The notes under the pieces: generated by a model | What the model saw: only the letters and a program-made list of their open reading frames with translations | Database searches by the model: none | What the model was told of the DNA's origin: nothing | Assembly (NCBI GenBank): GCA_041305385.1 | Contig: JBFYLO010000074.1 | Coordinates: 1-9,879 of the forward strand | Length of the DNA stretch: 9,879 bases | Direction of reading: 5' to 3' | From: JAKAKT01 sp041305385 | GTDB lineage: Archaea > Micrarchaeota > Micrarchaeia > Burarchaeales > JAKAKT01 | Shown: positions 1-6,107 of the stretch, piece after piece | Layout of the letters: each line of letters starts with the position of its first letter | Numbering within the stretch: position 1 is the first letter of the stretch | Program-made: the position numbers and the translations under genes

Positions 1-1
1 C

Positions 2-205
2 GAGGAACTTGAGACGAGAAACATTCCCACCCTACCGCACTCCCTAAGGGATGCGGTGACGGAGCTGCAGAATGACCATGTCCTGCAGGAGGCCCTTGGA
101 AAGCACGTTTACGAGAAGCTGACTGCTGCGCAGATTGAGGACTGGAAGGACTACAAGAGGCAGGTTACCGAGTGGGAGATGAAGAGGTATTTCGAGGTCC
201 TCTAA
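2..205 (+). CDS. glnA: Glutamine synthetase type I, C-terminal end (5' partial)
   Basis: The visible 67 residues are the C-terminal tail of a glutamine synthetase, the ATP-dependent enzyme that joins ammonia to glutamate in the cytoplasm. The family's tail pattern is present: a Leu-Pro-x-Ser-Leu stretch followed by an amphipathic helix (SLRDAVTELQNDHVLQEALG), then HVYEKL, and finally the conserved tail RQVTEWEMKRYFEVL, in which Arg, Val, Thr, Trp and Glu match the usual GSI ending. The catalytic barrel and any adenylylation loop lie outside the window, so subtype and activity cannot be judged. The TAA stop at 203-205 is immediately followed by the stop of the convergent minus-strand gene, leaving no intergenic base, so any transcription terminator must lie inside the neighbour. 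I am fairly sure of the family from this tail alone. Confidence 0.85.
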   Translation, partial: EELETRNIPTLPHSLRDAVTELQNDHVLQEALGKHVYEKLTAAQIEDWKDYKRQVTEWEMKRYFEVL

Positions 206-385
206 TCAGGCGGGCTTTACATCCGCATTCCCGAAGCTGTCCGTGAATATTACGGCCACGTCTTTCTTGGGATTCCCGTTCATGGCGATGATTGCCTTCG
301 AGAGCGTAACCTCGGAGTCCATCTCTCTTGCGAGGAGGGATAACAACTGTGCAGCCTGTGCCCCCCTCAATACTATTCTCCCCAT
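206..385 (-). CDS. 59-residue protein, possible shortened HPr-like fold without the catalytic His
   Basis: Not a gene I recognise with certainty. The chosen ATG at 383-385 has a very good archaeal Shine-Dalgarno site (GAGGTG, 5 bases upstream). A longer reading from an ATG at 398-400, overlapping the methyltransferase stop as ATGA, would add five residues. The protein has a short strand (GRIVL), a helix (AAQLLSLLAREM), a strand (SEVTL), a short helix-like piece (SKAIIAMNGN) and a strand (DVAVIFTDSFG). That order and several residues parallel the HPr phosphocarrier: AA-x-LL-x-LA around helix 1, SEVTL in strand 2, K-x-I-x-x-M near the regulatory-serine helix. The His-Ala-Arg-Pro active-site motif is replaced by Arg-Gly-Ala-Gln, and the last helix is absent, since HPr is usually about 85 residues. 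Phosphotransfer is therefore unlikely. It follows the methyltransferase by 11 bases on the same strand and probably shares its transcript. The HPr relation is inference. Confidence 0.6.
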   Translation of the reverse strand: MGRIVLRGAQAAQLLSLLAREMDSEVTLSKAIIAMNGNPKKDVAVIFTDSFGNADVKPA

Positions 386-396
386 GTTCCCACCTC

Positions 397-1077
397 TCAT
401 TTGTACGCAACATAAACCGCGAGGTTCATCTTCTTCCAGGTGCACTCGACCTTCTGGAACCCGGCCTCCTTGAGCCAGGCGAACTGGTCCGAGAGCTTCG
501 AGGGGTTGTCCTCGTAGAACGCATGCCTAGTCCAGACCTCCAGCTCCCTCCCGCGCAGGTTCTGCTCAAGAAAGTGGAAGTACCAGTTCCGGTCTCGCTC
601 GTTTTCCACCTGGTCCTCCCCTGCTATGAAGTCCGCGTTTATGAATATTCCCTTTTCAGCAAGCGAGTCGTAAATCCTCTTGAAGAGCCTCATCTTTTCA
701 TCGTCGGTCGAGTTGTGTATCGTGACCTGGGATATCACGAAATCGTGCTCCATCCCGAAGTCAGCGTACTCGACTCCCTTTTGCAGGCGAACGCGCTCGC
801 CAAAACGCGAAAGCCTTTTCTTCGTCCTCGCGAGCATTTTTTCCGACATGTCAACGCCTACAATGTGCGCCCCAGGGAACTGTGCCAGTATCTCCTTGGC
901 AACGTCTCCCTGCCCAACCCCGAGGTCCACGAGGCTGAAGTCTCCTTTCGCCCAAATCGAGATTTCGGACAGCACTTTCTCCTGGAGTTCCCTGTTGAAG
1001 GGAACGACCTTGTCCGCAACATAAGAATAGTTTTCTATCGAGTTGAAGTGCGACTCGATGATTTCCGAGTGGGACAT
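397..1077 (-). CDS. Class I SAM-dependent methyltransferase
   Basis: A 226-residue Rossmann-fold methyltransferase that would transfer a methyl group from S-adenosylmethionine; the acceptor is unknown. Motif I is VDLGVGQGD (residues 50-58), the SAM-binding glycine loop. The acidic residue ending strand 2 is Asp76 in VGVDMS, and strand 4 with its conserved polar end is HDFVISQVTIHN (111-122). The C-terminal part, with KEAGFQKVECTWKKMNLAVY, is typical of UbiE/CmoA-like small-molecule or RNA-modifying families, but does not name a substrate. I start it at the ATG at 1075-1077 (MSHSEIIE), with GGTG 5 bases upstream. The frame stays open 21 codons further to 1140, but that would cross the likely TATA box. 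It lies divergent from hydB and upstream of the 59-residue gene. There is no transmembrane segment, so it should be cytoplasmic. Confidence 0.85.
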   Translation of the reverse strand: MSHSEIIESHFNSIENYSYVADKVVPFNRELQEKVLSEISIWAKGDFSLVDLGVGQGDVAKEILAQFPGAHIVGVDMSEKMLARTKKRLSRFGERVRLQKGVEYADFGMEHDFVISQVTIHNSTDDEKMRLFKRIYDSLAEKGIFINADFIAGEDQVENERDRNWYFHFLEQNLRGRELEVWTRHAFYEDNPSKLSDQFAWLKEAGFQKVECTWKKMNLAVYVAYK

Positions 1078-1108
1078 GGGGGCACCAACAGTAACTATTT
1101 CACTCTCT

Positions 1109-1117
1109 TTTATTAAA
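1109..1117 (-). promoter_or_regulatory. TATA box candidate for the methyltransferase unit
   Basis: Read on the minus strand this is TTTAATAAA. A start site about 27 bases downstream would fall near 1086, some 9 bases before the ATG at 1077, giving a very short leader. It is a sequence-only assignment in an AT-rich gap shared with the hydB promoter. Confidence 0.45.
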
Positions 1118-1137
1118 CGAATGCCCCTCGACCAAAA

Positions 1138-1147
1138 CATTTAAGTC
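1138..1147 (+). promoter_or_regulatory. TATA box candidate for the hydBGDA operon
   Basis: CATTTAAGTC preceded by an A-rich stretch (CCAAAA) that could serve as BRE. A start about 27 bases downstream, near 1169, would leave a leader of about 15 bases containing the GGAGTGGT ribosome-binding site at 1173-1180. The alternative TCTATAATG at 1146-1154 would start transcription inside or past that site, so I prefer the upstream box. Confidence 0.45.
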
Positions 1148-1183
1148 TATAATGCGCAAATCCTAATTCTCTGGAGTGGTCAG

Positions 1184-2128
1184 ATGTACAGGATGCCGAA
1201 GGAAAAGCTCCGTGAACTGTTCGATTATCTCGCGGAAGCAGGCGAGCTCATAATCCCCGTCAAGAAGGATGGGGTCTCGTTTTTCAAGACCTACGAGAAG
1301 GGCGATTCGCCTTACATCGGCAAGGGCAACACCGACTACTCGGCAAAGCAGTTCTTCTTCCCATACAAGGAAGCGATGTACTGCTACGACAGGGACGGAA
1401 AAGTCGAGAATGCCCAGGAGCCGAGGGAGCGGACACTCTTCGGGCTTCGGCCCTGCGACCTCCATGCCCTTGCAGTGACCGACATGTTCTTCTCGGACGA
1501 GCCCGCCGACCCCCATTATCTGGAGAGGAGGAAGAGGACGACCCTAATTGCCGTTGAGTGCACGACCCCGGGCAAGAATTGCTTCTGCGACTCGCTCGGG
1601 AAGAGAGACCCCATCGGCCAGGATATGCTGCTCATTCCGGATTCAAAATTCTACTATGCAAACCCGGCAACTGAGAAGGGGAAGAAGATTATCGATGGCA
1701 GCGGAGTCTTCGAAAAGACAGACGAAACGCCAAGCATAAAGAAGCTCCCCTGCAAGAAGAAGGCGAGCCCGGTCGACTCTTCCCAGGTCAAGTGGGAGAA
1801 GTGGGGGAAGCAGTGCTTTGCCTGCGCAGCCTGCACGAGCATCTGCCCGACCTGCACCTGCTTCGACATCGAGGACGAGATTCAGCTGAAGGGGGGCAAG
1901 ACCGAGAGGCAGAGGTTCTGGGCGTCGTGCTTCACCAAGGACTTTTCCACTGTTGCCGGGAGCCACTGCTTCAGGCCCGAGAGGACAGAGATGCTCAGGC
2001 AGTTCGTAAGCCACAAGTTCCCCTATTTCAAGGACAAGTTCGGGGTAACGATGTGCGTCGGGTGCGGAAGGTGCGTGACCGTCTGCACAGCGAAGATTGA
2101 CATTTCGAAGATGATTAGCGGAAAGTAG
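1184..2128 (+). CDS. hydB: Group 3b [NiFe]-hydrogenase (sulfhydrogenase) beta subunit, iron-sulfur electron carrier
   Basis: First gene of hydBGDA; 314 residues, close to the usual length. It is homologous to AsrA of anaerobic sulfite reductase and carries electrons between the flavoprotein HydG and the hydrogenase core in the cytoplasm. The N-terminal half holds the family signature GLRPCDLHAL (87-96) and a Cys group, C126 with C133 and C135 (GKNCFCDS). The C-terminal half has two [4Fe-4S] motifs: CFACAACTSICP (Cys 211, 214, 217, 221) and CVGCGRCVTVC (Cys 291, 294, 297, 301). In the second, the residue after the fourth Cys is Thr rather than Pro, and three further Cys (C224, C226, C249) lie between. 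The ATG at 1184 has GGAGTGGT 3 bases upstream; the ATG at 1193 (MPKEKL) is the alternative. hydG follows after 8 bases. Confidence in the subunit identity is high because of the operon order. Confidence 0.93.
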   Translation: MYRMPKEKLRELFDYLAEAGELIIPVKKDGVSFFKTYEKGDSPYIGKGNTDYSAKQFFFPYKEAMYCYDRDGKVENAQEPRERTLFGLRPCDLHALAVTDMFFSDEPADPHYLERRKRTTLIAVECTTPGKNCFCDSLGKRDPIGQDMLLIPDSKFYYANPATEKGKKIIDGSGVFEKTDETPSIKKLPCKKKASPVDSSQVKWEKWGKQCFACAACTSICPTCTCFDIEDEIQLKGGKTERQRFWASCFTKDFSTVAGSHCFRPERTEMLRQFVSHKFPYFKDKFGVTMCVGCGRCVTVCTAKIDISKMISGK

Positions 2129-2136
2129 GTGCGGTA

Positions 2137-2934
2137 ATGGAAGACCCATATATGCCGAAGAAAGCCAAGGTCCTAAGGATTGTCCAGGAGACCTCCGACA
2201 TAAAGACGTTTTTCCTGGAGAGCGTCCTTCCCGAGCACTCGCCAGGGCAATTCGTAGAGGTCACGGTTTACGGGGTCGGGGAGGCGCCCATCTCGATTTC
2301 GAGCGCCTATCCGGAAATGGTTCTCACAGTGAAGAAAATCGGCTCAGTGACAAACGCCATGTTCGAGCTCAAGGAGGGAGACTTCATCGGCATTCGCGGC
2401 CCCTACGGAAGGGGCTGGCCCATGAACCAGGCCAAGAGGAGGAACATCATCCTTGTCTGCGGGGGCGTCGGGCTTCCTCCCCTGAGGCCGATTATCGCCT
2501 CGAGGCTGGCGGAAAAGGCAAGCGAGAGCACAATCCTCTGCTATGGGGCGAGAAGTCCGGAGGACATGGTCTACACGAGCGAGCTCGAGACCTGGGGGAA
2601 GAAAGGCATTTCGATTAACACTACAGTTGACACATGCTCCATCCGCTGGAAGGGGAATGTGGGGGTTGTCACCTGCATAATCGACAAGGTGGTGAAAAAG
2701 GACGATAACGCAATTTGCATGATGTGCGGTCCGCCTGTGATGATGAAGTTCGCGTCGAAGATGCTGCTCGACAAGGGTTTCACCAAGGACCAGATTTACG
2801 TTTCTCTGGAAAGGATGATGAAGTGCGGGGTCGGGAAGTGCGGCCATTGCATGGCAGGCGGGAAATACGTCTGCAAGGACGGCCCGGTTTTCAGGCTCGA
2901 CGAGTTGGAGAAAATGCCGGAAAAGATGTTGTGA
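2137..2934 (+). CDS. hydG: Group 3b [NiFe]-hydrogenase (sulfhydrogenase) gamma subunit, FAD/NAD(P)-binding reductase
   Basis: A 265-residue flavoprotein related to AsrB and to the PyrK/ferredoxin-NADP reductase family. It would bind FAD and exchange electrons with NAD(P)H, passing them to HydB. The order is a FAD-binding barrel (about 8-98) with PISISSAYP (51-59) and RGPYGRGWP (87-95), then a Rossmann NAD(P) domain (about 103-225) with ILVCGGVGLPPLRP (105-118) and CGPPVMMKF (197-205). A C-terminal [2Fe-2S] motif, CGVGKCGHCMAGGKYVC (Cys 230, 235, 238, 246), follows, spaced C-x4-C-x2-C-x7-C as in AsrB. The ATG at 2137 follows AGGTGCGG; an in-frame ATG at 2152 (MPKKAK) is possible. Cofactor preference for NADP rather than NAD is known for characterised relatives, but cannot be read here. 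Its stop is 28 bases before hydD. Confidence 0.93.
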   Translation: MEDPYMPKKAKVLRIVQETSDIKTFFLESVLPEHSPGQFVEVTVYGVGEAPISISSAYPEMVLTVKKIGSVTNAMFELKEGDFIGIRGPYGRGWPMNQAKRRNIILVCGGVGLPPLRPIIASRLAEKASESTILCYGARSPEDMVYTSELETWGKKGISINTTVDTCSIRWKGNVGVVTCIIDKVVKKDDNAICMMCGPPVMMKFASKMLLDKGFTKDQIYVSLERMMKCGVGKCGHCMAGGKYVCKDGPVFRLDELEKMPEKML

Positions 2935-2962
2935 GCCTGGGAAGCAAGAATGAAGTGAGAAC

Positions 2963-3721
2963 ATGGGAAAAAAGAGGGTTGCTATTTTCAGCTTGACCTG
3001 CTGCGCAGGTTGCCAGCTCGAGGTGTTGGACAATCCAGAGCTCCTCGAGATGCTCGAGCACGTCGAGATAGTGAAGTTCCCTATAGCGATTGGGAGAAAC
3101 GAGCCCGGCCCGTACGACATCGCCTTCGTCGAGGGGATGGTCACGACCCCTGAGGAAATAGACGCAGTTAAGAAAATCAGGAGCAGCTCGAAGTACCTTA
3201 TCTCGATTGGGGCCTGCGCTTGCTACGGGGGCGTCCCGACAATACGGAACATGCTCCCACAGAGGGAAGCCGAATCCATCGTCTATGGAAAGAACAACGA
3301 CCACATCCGTTCGATAAAGCCAGCAGGGGTTTCCGAGTATGTCAAAGTTGATTACCTAATCCACGGATGCCCGATAAGCAAGGACGAGTTCTCGATTGTG
3401 GTGAAGGCTCTTCTCGCAGGCAAGCTCCCTCGCGCCCACACCCATTCAGTCTGCGTCGAGTGCAAGGCGAAGGGTAACAGGTGCCTGTTCGACGAGCAGA
3501 TTTGCATGGGGCCGATCACGATTGCAGGCTGCGGGGCCACATGCCCGAGCAATGGGCTCGCGTGCTACTCCTGCAGGGGCCCGAAGGAGGACGCGAACGT
3601 CGAGGAATTCGTCATGCTTGCCAAGAAGCATGGATATTCCGAGGCTGAGATAAGGGGGTTGCTCGGGAAATTCGCCTGCACAGCCAAGCAGTATAAGAAG
3701 TATCTGGAGTGCCTGGAATAA
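2963..3721 (+). CDS. hydD: Group 3b [NiFe]-hydrogenase (sulfhydrogenase) delta (small) subunit
   Basis: A 252-residue small subunit carrying the iron-sulfur relay that connects the NiFe site to HydB. The proximal cluster ligands are visible as CCAGCQLE (C14, C17), GACACYGG (C85) and IHGCPISKDEF (C136). The C-terminal region then offers eight more cysteines, C164, C167, C174, C181, C190, C194, C201 and C204, enough for two further [4Fe-4S] clusters, as in Pyrococcus HydD. There is no Tat signal and no membrane anchor, consistent with a soluble cytoplasmic enzyme; membrane-bound uptake hydrogenases carry both. The ATG at 2963 has GAAGTGA about 4 bases upstream. hydA begins 25 bases after its stop. 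Length, Cys pattern and position all agree, so the identification is firm. Confidence 0.95.
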   Translation: MGKKRVAIFSLTCCAGCQLEVLDNPELLEMLEHVEIVKFPIAIGRNEPGPYDIAFVEGMVTTPEEIDAVKKIRSSSKYLISIGACACYGGVPTIRNMLPQREAESIVYGKNNDHIRSIKPAGVSEYVKVDYLIHGCPISKDEFSIVVKALLAGKLPRAHTHSVCVECKAKGNRCLFDEQICMGPITIAGCGATCPSNGLACYSCRGPKEDANVEEFVMLAKKHGYSEAEIRGLLGKFACTAKQYKKYLECLE

Positions 3722-3746
3722 CAGATGGAAACGGGAAGTGAACCGG

Positions 3747-5015
3747 ATGGCGATAATAAAGCTTGACCACATAACGAAAATCGAGGGCCACGGCAGCCTC
3801 ATAGTCAAGGTGGAGAACGGGGAAGTCCGCGAGGTCCAGATGAAGACCGAAGAGGGGGCGCGGTTCTTCGAGGCTTTCGTCAGGGGCAGGAAGTTCACAG
3901 AGGTCCCAATACTCACCTCCCCGATTTGCGGCATCTGCAGCCAGGCCCATGTGCTCGCCTCCATAAGCGCAGTTGAAAGGGCGACTGGCATAGAGCCATC
4001 CCCCCAGACACTGCAGCTCCGCGAGCTCCTCAACATCGGCCAGTTTGTTCAGAGCCACAATGTTCATACACACTTCCTTGCGCTCCCAGACTATCTTGGA
4101 TATGGCGACGCGATTCAGATGATGGACAAGCACGGGGAGGCAGTCAGGAGAGCACTCAAGTTCAAGAGATGGGCGAGCTCATTCTGCGTGCTCATGGGAG
4201 GCAGGGACATGCACCCCGTATGCGCCCAGGTGGGCGGTTTTTCACACATCCCGGACAAGAGGAGAATCTCGCAGACACTCGCTGTCCTCAAGGAGCTCAA
4301 GCCCGAGGCAATGAAGATTGCGGAGATTTTCGGTTCGCTTAAATATCCGGTTTTCAAGAGGAAGAAGCCCTATGGCTCGCTTGCAGCTGAGAGCGGGTAT
4401 CCCCTTATCACCGGGGACATATCACTTGGCGGGATGCGCTTCAAGCCTCATGAGTACAAGAACAATGTGGTCGAATCGACAAAACCCTATTCAGCCAGCA
4501 AGTACTCGCTTTTCAAGGGGGAGAGCTTCTTTGTGGGTGCCCTCGCGAGGCTGAACAACAACCTCCCCAGGCTCTCGGACAACGCGAAAGCCGCAATCGC
4601 GCATTCGGAAATCAAGTTCCCCACAGACAACACGTTCGCGAACAACTTTGCCCAGGCAGTGGAAATAGTCCATTGCGTGGACCGGGCGATTGAAATCCTG
4701 GAGAACACGAATTTCAGGAATGAGCCCTGGGACCCGAAGAAGCTGAAGCCCAATGAGGGAAGGGGCGTTGGTGCAGTGGAGGCCCCAAGGGGAACCCTCT
4801 ACCACGACTACACCATACGGAAGGGCCTTGTGGATTCAGCGAACATAATCACCCCGACAGCCCAGAACCTCAACTGCATCGAGGACGATGTCCGGGCATT
4901 CCTTCCCTCGATTCTGGAAAATGACGAGAAGACAGTCGTCCAGGAGCTAGAAAAACTGATTCGCGCCTTCGACCCGTGCTGCTCATGCTCGGTCCATTTC
5001 ATGAACGTGAGGTAA
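3747..5015 (+). CDS. hydA: Group 3b [NiFe]-hydrogenase (sulfhydrogenase) alpha (large, catalytic) subunit
   Basis: The catalytic subunit, which holds the NiFe(CN)2CO centre and interconverts H2 with protons and electrons. I use the ATG at 3747 because GGGAAGTGA lies 5 bases upstream; the in-frame GTG at 3738 lies inside that site and would add three residues. Numbered from 3747 (422 residues), the N-terminal TKIEGHG gives the conserved Glu13. L1 is SPICGICSQAH with Cys61 and Cys64. EAPRG (345-349) supplies the conserved active-site Arg348. L2 is DPCCSCSVH (409-417) with Cys411 and Cys414. All four Cys ligands are therefore present. An oddity is Pro59 where the usual L1 motif has Arg (R-x-C-G-x-C). 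After His417 only five residues (FMNVR) follow, a short tail like that of Pyrococcus HydA, which a HycI-type protease would cut. It is the last gene of the operon. Confidence 0.95.
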   Translation: MAIIKLDHITKIEGHGSLIVKVENGEVREVQMKTEEGARFFEAFVRGRKFTEVPILTSPICGICSQAHVLASISAVERATGIEPSPQTLQLRELLNIGQFVQSHNVHTHFLALPDYLGYGDAIQMMDKHGEAVRRALKFKRWASSFCVLMGGRDMHPVCAQVGGFSHIPDKRRISQTLAVLKELKPEAMKIAEIFGSLKYPVFKRKKPYGSLAAESGYPLITGDISLGGMRFKPHEYKNNVVESTKPYSASKYSLFKGESFFVGALARLNNNLPRLSDNAKAAIAHSEIKFPTDNTFANNFAQAVEIVHCVDRAIEILENTNFRNEPWDPKKLKPNEGRGVGAVEAPRGTLYHDYTIRKGLVDSANIITPTAQNLNCIEDDVRAFLPSILENDEKTVVQELEKLIRAFDPCCSCSVHFMNVR

Positions 5016-5193
5016 ATCAAAAAAATAATGCGACGGCCCGCTCGGCTCGGGAATCGGCTTGGTAGTACGACAATCACCAGGCATGGACGTCGGCGCCCTA
5101 ACTCGCGAGAACTCGATTGATTCGAGTGGTGTGCCTGATTCAGCAGGGTTTGAGTGTGTTGCGCTGCTTTCGTGGAGTGAGATTGGTGAGAGA
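5016..5193. other. Gap between hydA and the PEBP gene, with inverted repeats
   Basis: About 180 bases with no convincing gene. An A-run (5018-5024) follows the hydA stop. CAGGCA at 5078-5083 is complementary to TGCCTG at 5132-5137 and encloses a 6-bp hairpin, ACTCGA (5111-5116) with TCGAGT (5122-5127) around a 5-base loop. Self-complementary GACGTC, GGCGCC and CTCGCGAG also lie inside. The frame of the downstream PEBP gene stays open through at least 5059-5193, but the translation has no recognisable domain. No T-loop with the invariant G53 and C61 could be placed, so a tRNA is not supported. It could be a structured leader or small RNA, or simply divergent spacer. Confidence 0.4.
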
Positions 5194-5733
5194 TTGAGGG
5201 GGCTCTTGGCTCTCGTCATAATTGTTTCTGCTTGCTTTTTCATTATGGGCTGTCAAAATTCCAATCAAACTTCAGGGGGGGTGGGGCAGATGGGAGAACT
5301 AAAGTTGACGAGCCCGGCATTCAGCCACAATGGGCAAATCCCGCAAAAATTCACCTGCAAGGGGGATGACGTGAACCCTAAGCTGGACATCTCCGGAATA
5401 CCAAGCGGAGCTAAAAGCCTTGCCCTCATAGTCGATGACCCGGATGCGCCCAGGGGGACATGGGTTCATTGGGTGATTTGGAACATCCCCCCAACTGGAA
5501 AAATAGGCGAGGACAGCGTTCCCCAGGGAGCTTCCGAGGGAATGACAGATTCCGGAATGCCCGGATACGGCGGCCCCTGCCCGCCTTCAGGGACCCACAG
5601 GTATTTCTTCAAGCTCTATGCGCTTGATATAACGCTAAATCTCAGCCCAGATGCTCGAAAACCAGACCTCGAAAATGCAATGCGGGGCCACATTCTCGCG
5701 CAAACTGAGCTAATCGGTCTTTTCTCTAAATAG
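5194..5733 (+). CDS. PEBP family protein (YbhB/YbcL type), probable lipoprotein
   Basis: A phosphatidylethanolamine-binding-protein fold; bacterial and archaeal members bind small anionic ligands, but their physiological role is mostly unknown. The domain covers about residues 36-179 and shows the signature DPDAPRGTWVHWVIWNIPP (82-100), with the pocket residues Asp82, Pro83 and His92, and the second block GGPCPPSGTHRYFFKLYALD (126-145). I start at TTG 5194, where GGTGA lies 4 bases upstream. This gives a hydrophobic N-terminus (RGLLALVIIVSACFF) ending in the lipobox IMGC at Cys20, followed by a Ser/Asn/Gln/Gly linker, so the protein would be lipid-anchored outside the cell. An ATG at 5290 (MGELKL), with GGGGTGGGG upstream, would instead give a 147-residue cytoplasmic form. 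The gene ends 8 bases inside the convergent hydrogenase-protease gene. No good TATA box sits close upstream. Confidence 0.85.
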   Translation: MRGLLALVIIVSACFFIMGCQNSNQTSGGVGQMGELKLTSPAFSHNGQIPQKFTCKGDDVNPKLDISGIPSGAKSLALIVDDPDAPRGTWVHWVIWNIPPTGKIGEDSVPQGASEGMTDSGMPGYGGPCPPSGTHRYFFKLYALDITLNLSPDARKPDLENAMRGHILAQTELIGLFSK

Positions 5734-6103
5734 CTTTCAGCAGTCCCTCGACATCCTTCGCAGCCTTGTCCGCTTTCATTCCCTCGGGAATTCCGATTAT
5801 CCTTATTTCCTTCCCCTCTTTCGCGAGCAGCTTCAGGTAAAAGGAGACGTCGATGTCGTGGGCAGTAACTGTTTTAGCGGTTTCGAGTTCACCCACATCG
5901 ACGAACTTCACTTTCTCGATTCCCCTGACCACATCCAAAACAACAAAGTCAGCGCTCCCGATTTCGAAAAGGTAATCTCCCTCTATTCCACACTCAATCA
6001 CCTCGAGTCCCGGGATTTTTCTCTTTCGCAATTTCCTCCCGACCTCTAGGGCGAGCTTGTCGTTCTCGAAATTCTGGTTTCCGAAGCAGAGGAGTTTTAG
6101 CAT
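5726..6103 (-). CDS. hycI: Hydrogenase maturation endopeptidase (HycI/HybD family, peptidase M52)
   Basis: A 125-residue nickel-dependent endopeptidase that removes the C-terminal tail of a hydrogenase large subunit after the metal centre is built. It starts with the family's strand-plus-GN motif (LLCFGNQNFENDKLALEV). Asp15 aligns with the metal-binding Glu16 of E. coli HybD. Asp57 in VVLDVVRG aligns with Asp62, and His82 in TAHDI aligns with His93. The closing strand IRIIGIPEG also fits. It is shorter than the roughly 160-residue bacterial enzymes. The ATG at 6101-6103 follows GAAGTGA with 4 bases between, and the gene starts 4 bases after the upstream membrane-protein gene, so it is last in a minus-strand operon. 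HydA, about 700 bases away, has the cleavable DPC-x2-C-x2-H plus short tail, and is the obvious substrate. Confidence 0.85.
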   Translation of the reverse strand: MLKLLCFGNQNFENDKLALEVGRKLRKRKIPGLEVIECGIEGDYLFEIGSADFVVLDVVRGIEKVKFVDVGELETAKTVTAHDIDVSFYLKLLAKEGKEIRIIGIPEGMKADKAAKDVEGLLKAI

Positions 6104-6107
6104 AAGT

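Noticed and set aside
328..1116. 262-codon open frame on the plus strand opposite the methyltransferase
   Set aside because: Its translation has no recognisable motif, and it lies antisense to a clear SAM methyltransferase with motif I and a good ribosome-binding site. GC-rich codon bias keeps the opposite frame open.
1078..1140. Extended N-terminus of the methyltransferase (start at 1140)
   Set aside because: It would run through the likely TATA box and has no family-like sequence; the ATG at 1077 has a spaced GGTG site.
2344..3144. 266-codon open frame on the minus strand across hydG and hydD
   Set aside because: It spans the junction of two certain hydrogenase genes and has low-complexity, His/Pro-rich translation without domains.
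5030..5160. Possible tRNA or tRNA-like gene in the gap after hydA
   Set aside because: The TTGGTAGTA stretch looks D-loop-like. However, no T-arm with the invariant G53/C61 pair and TTC loop can be placed, and the acceptor ends do not pair, on either strand.
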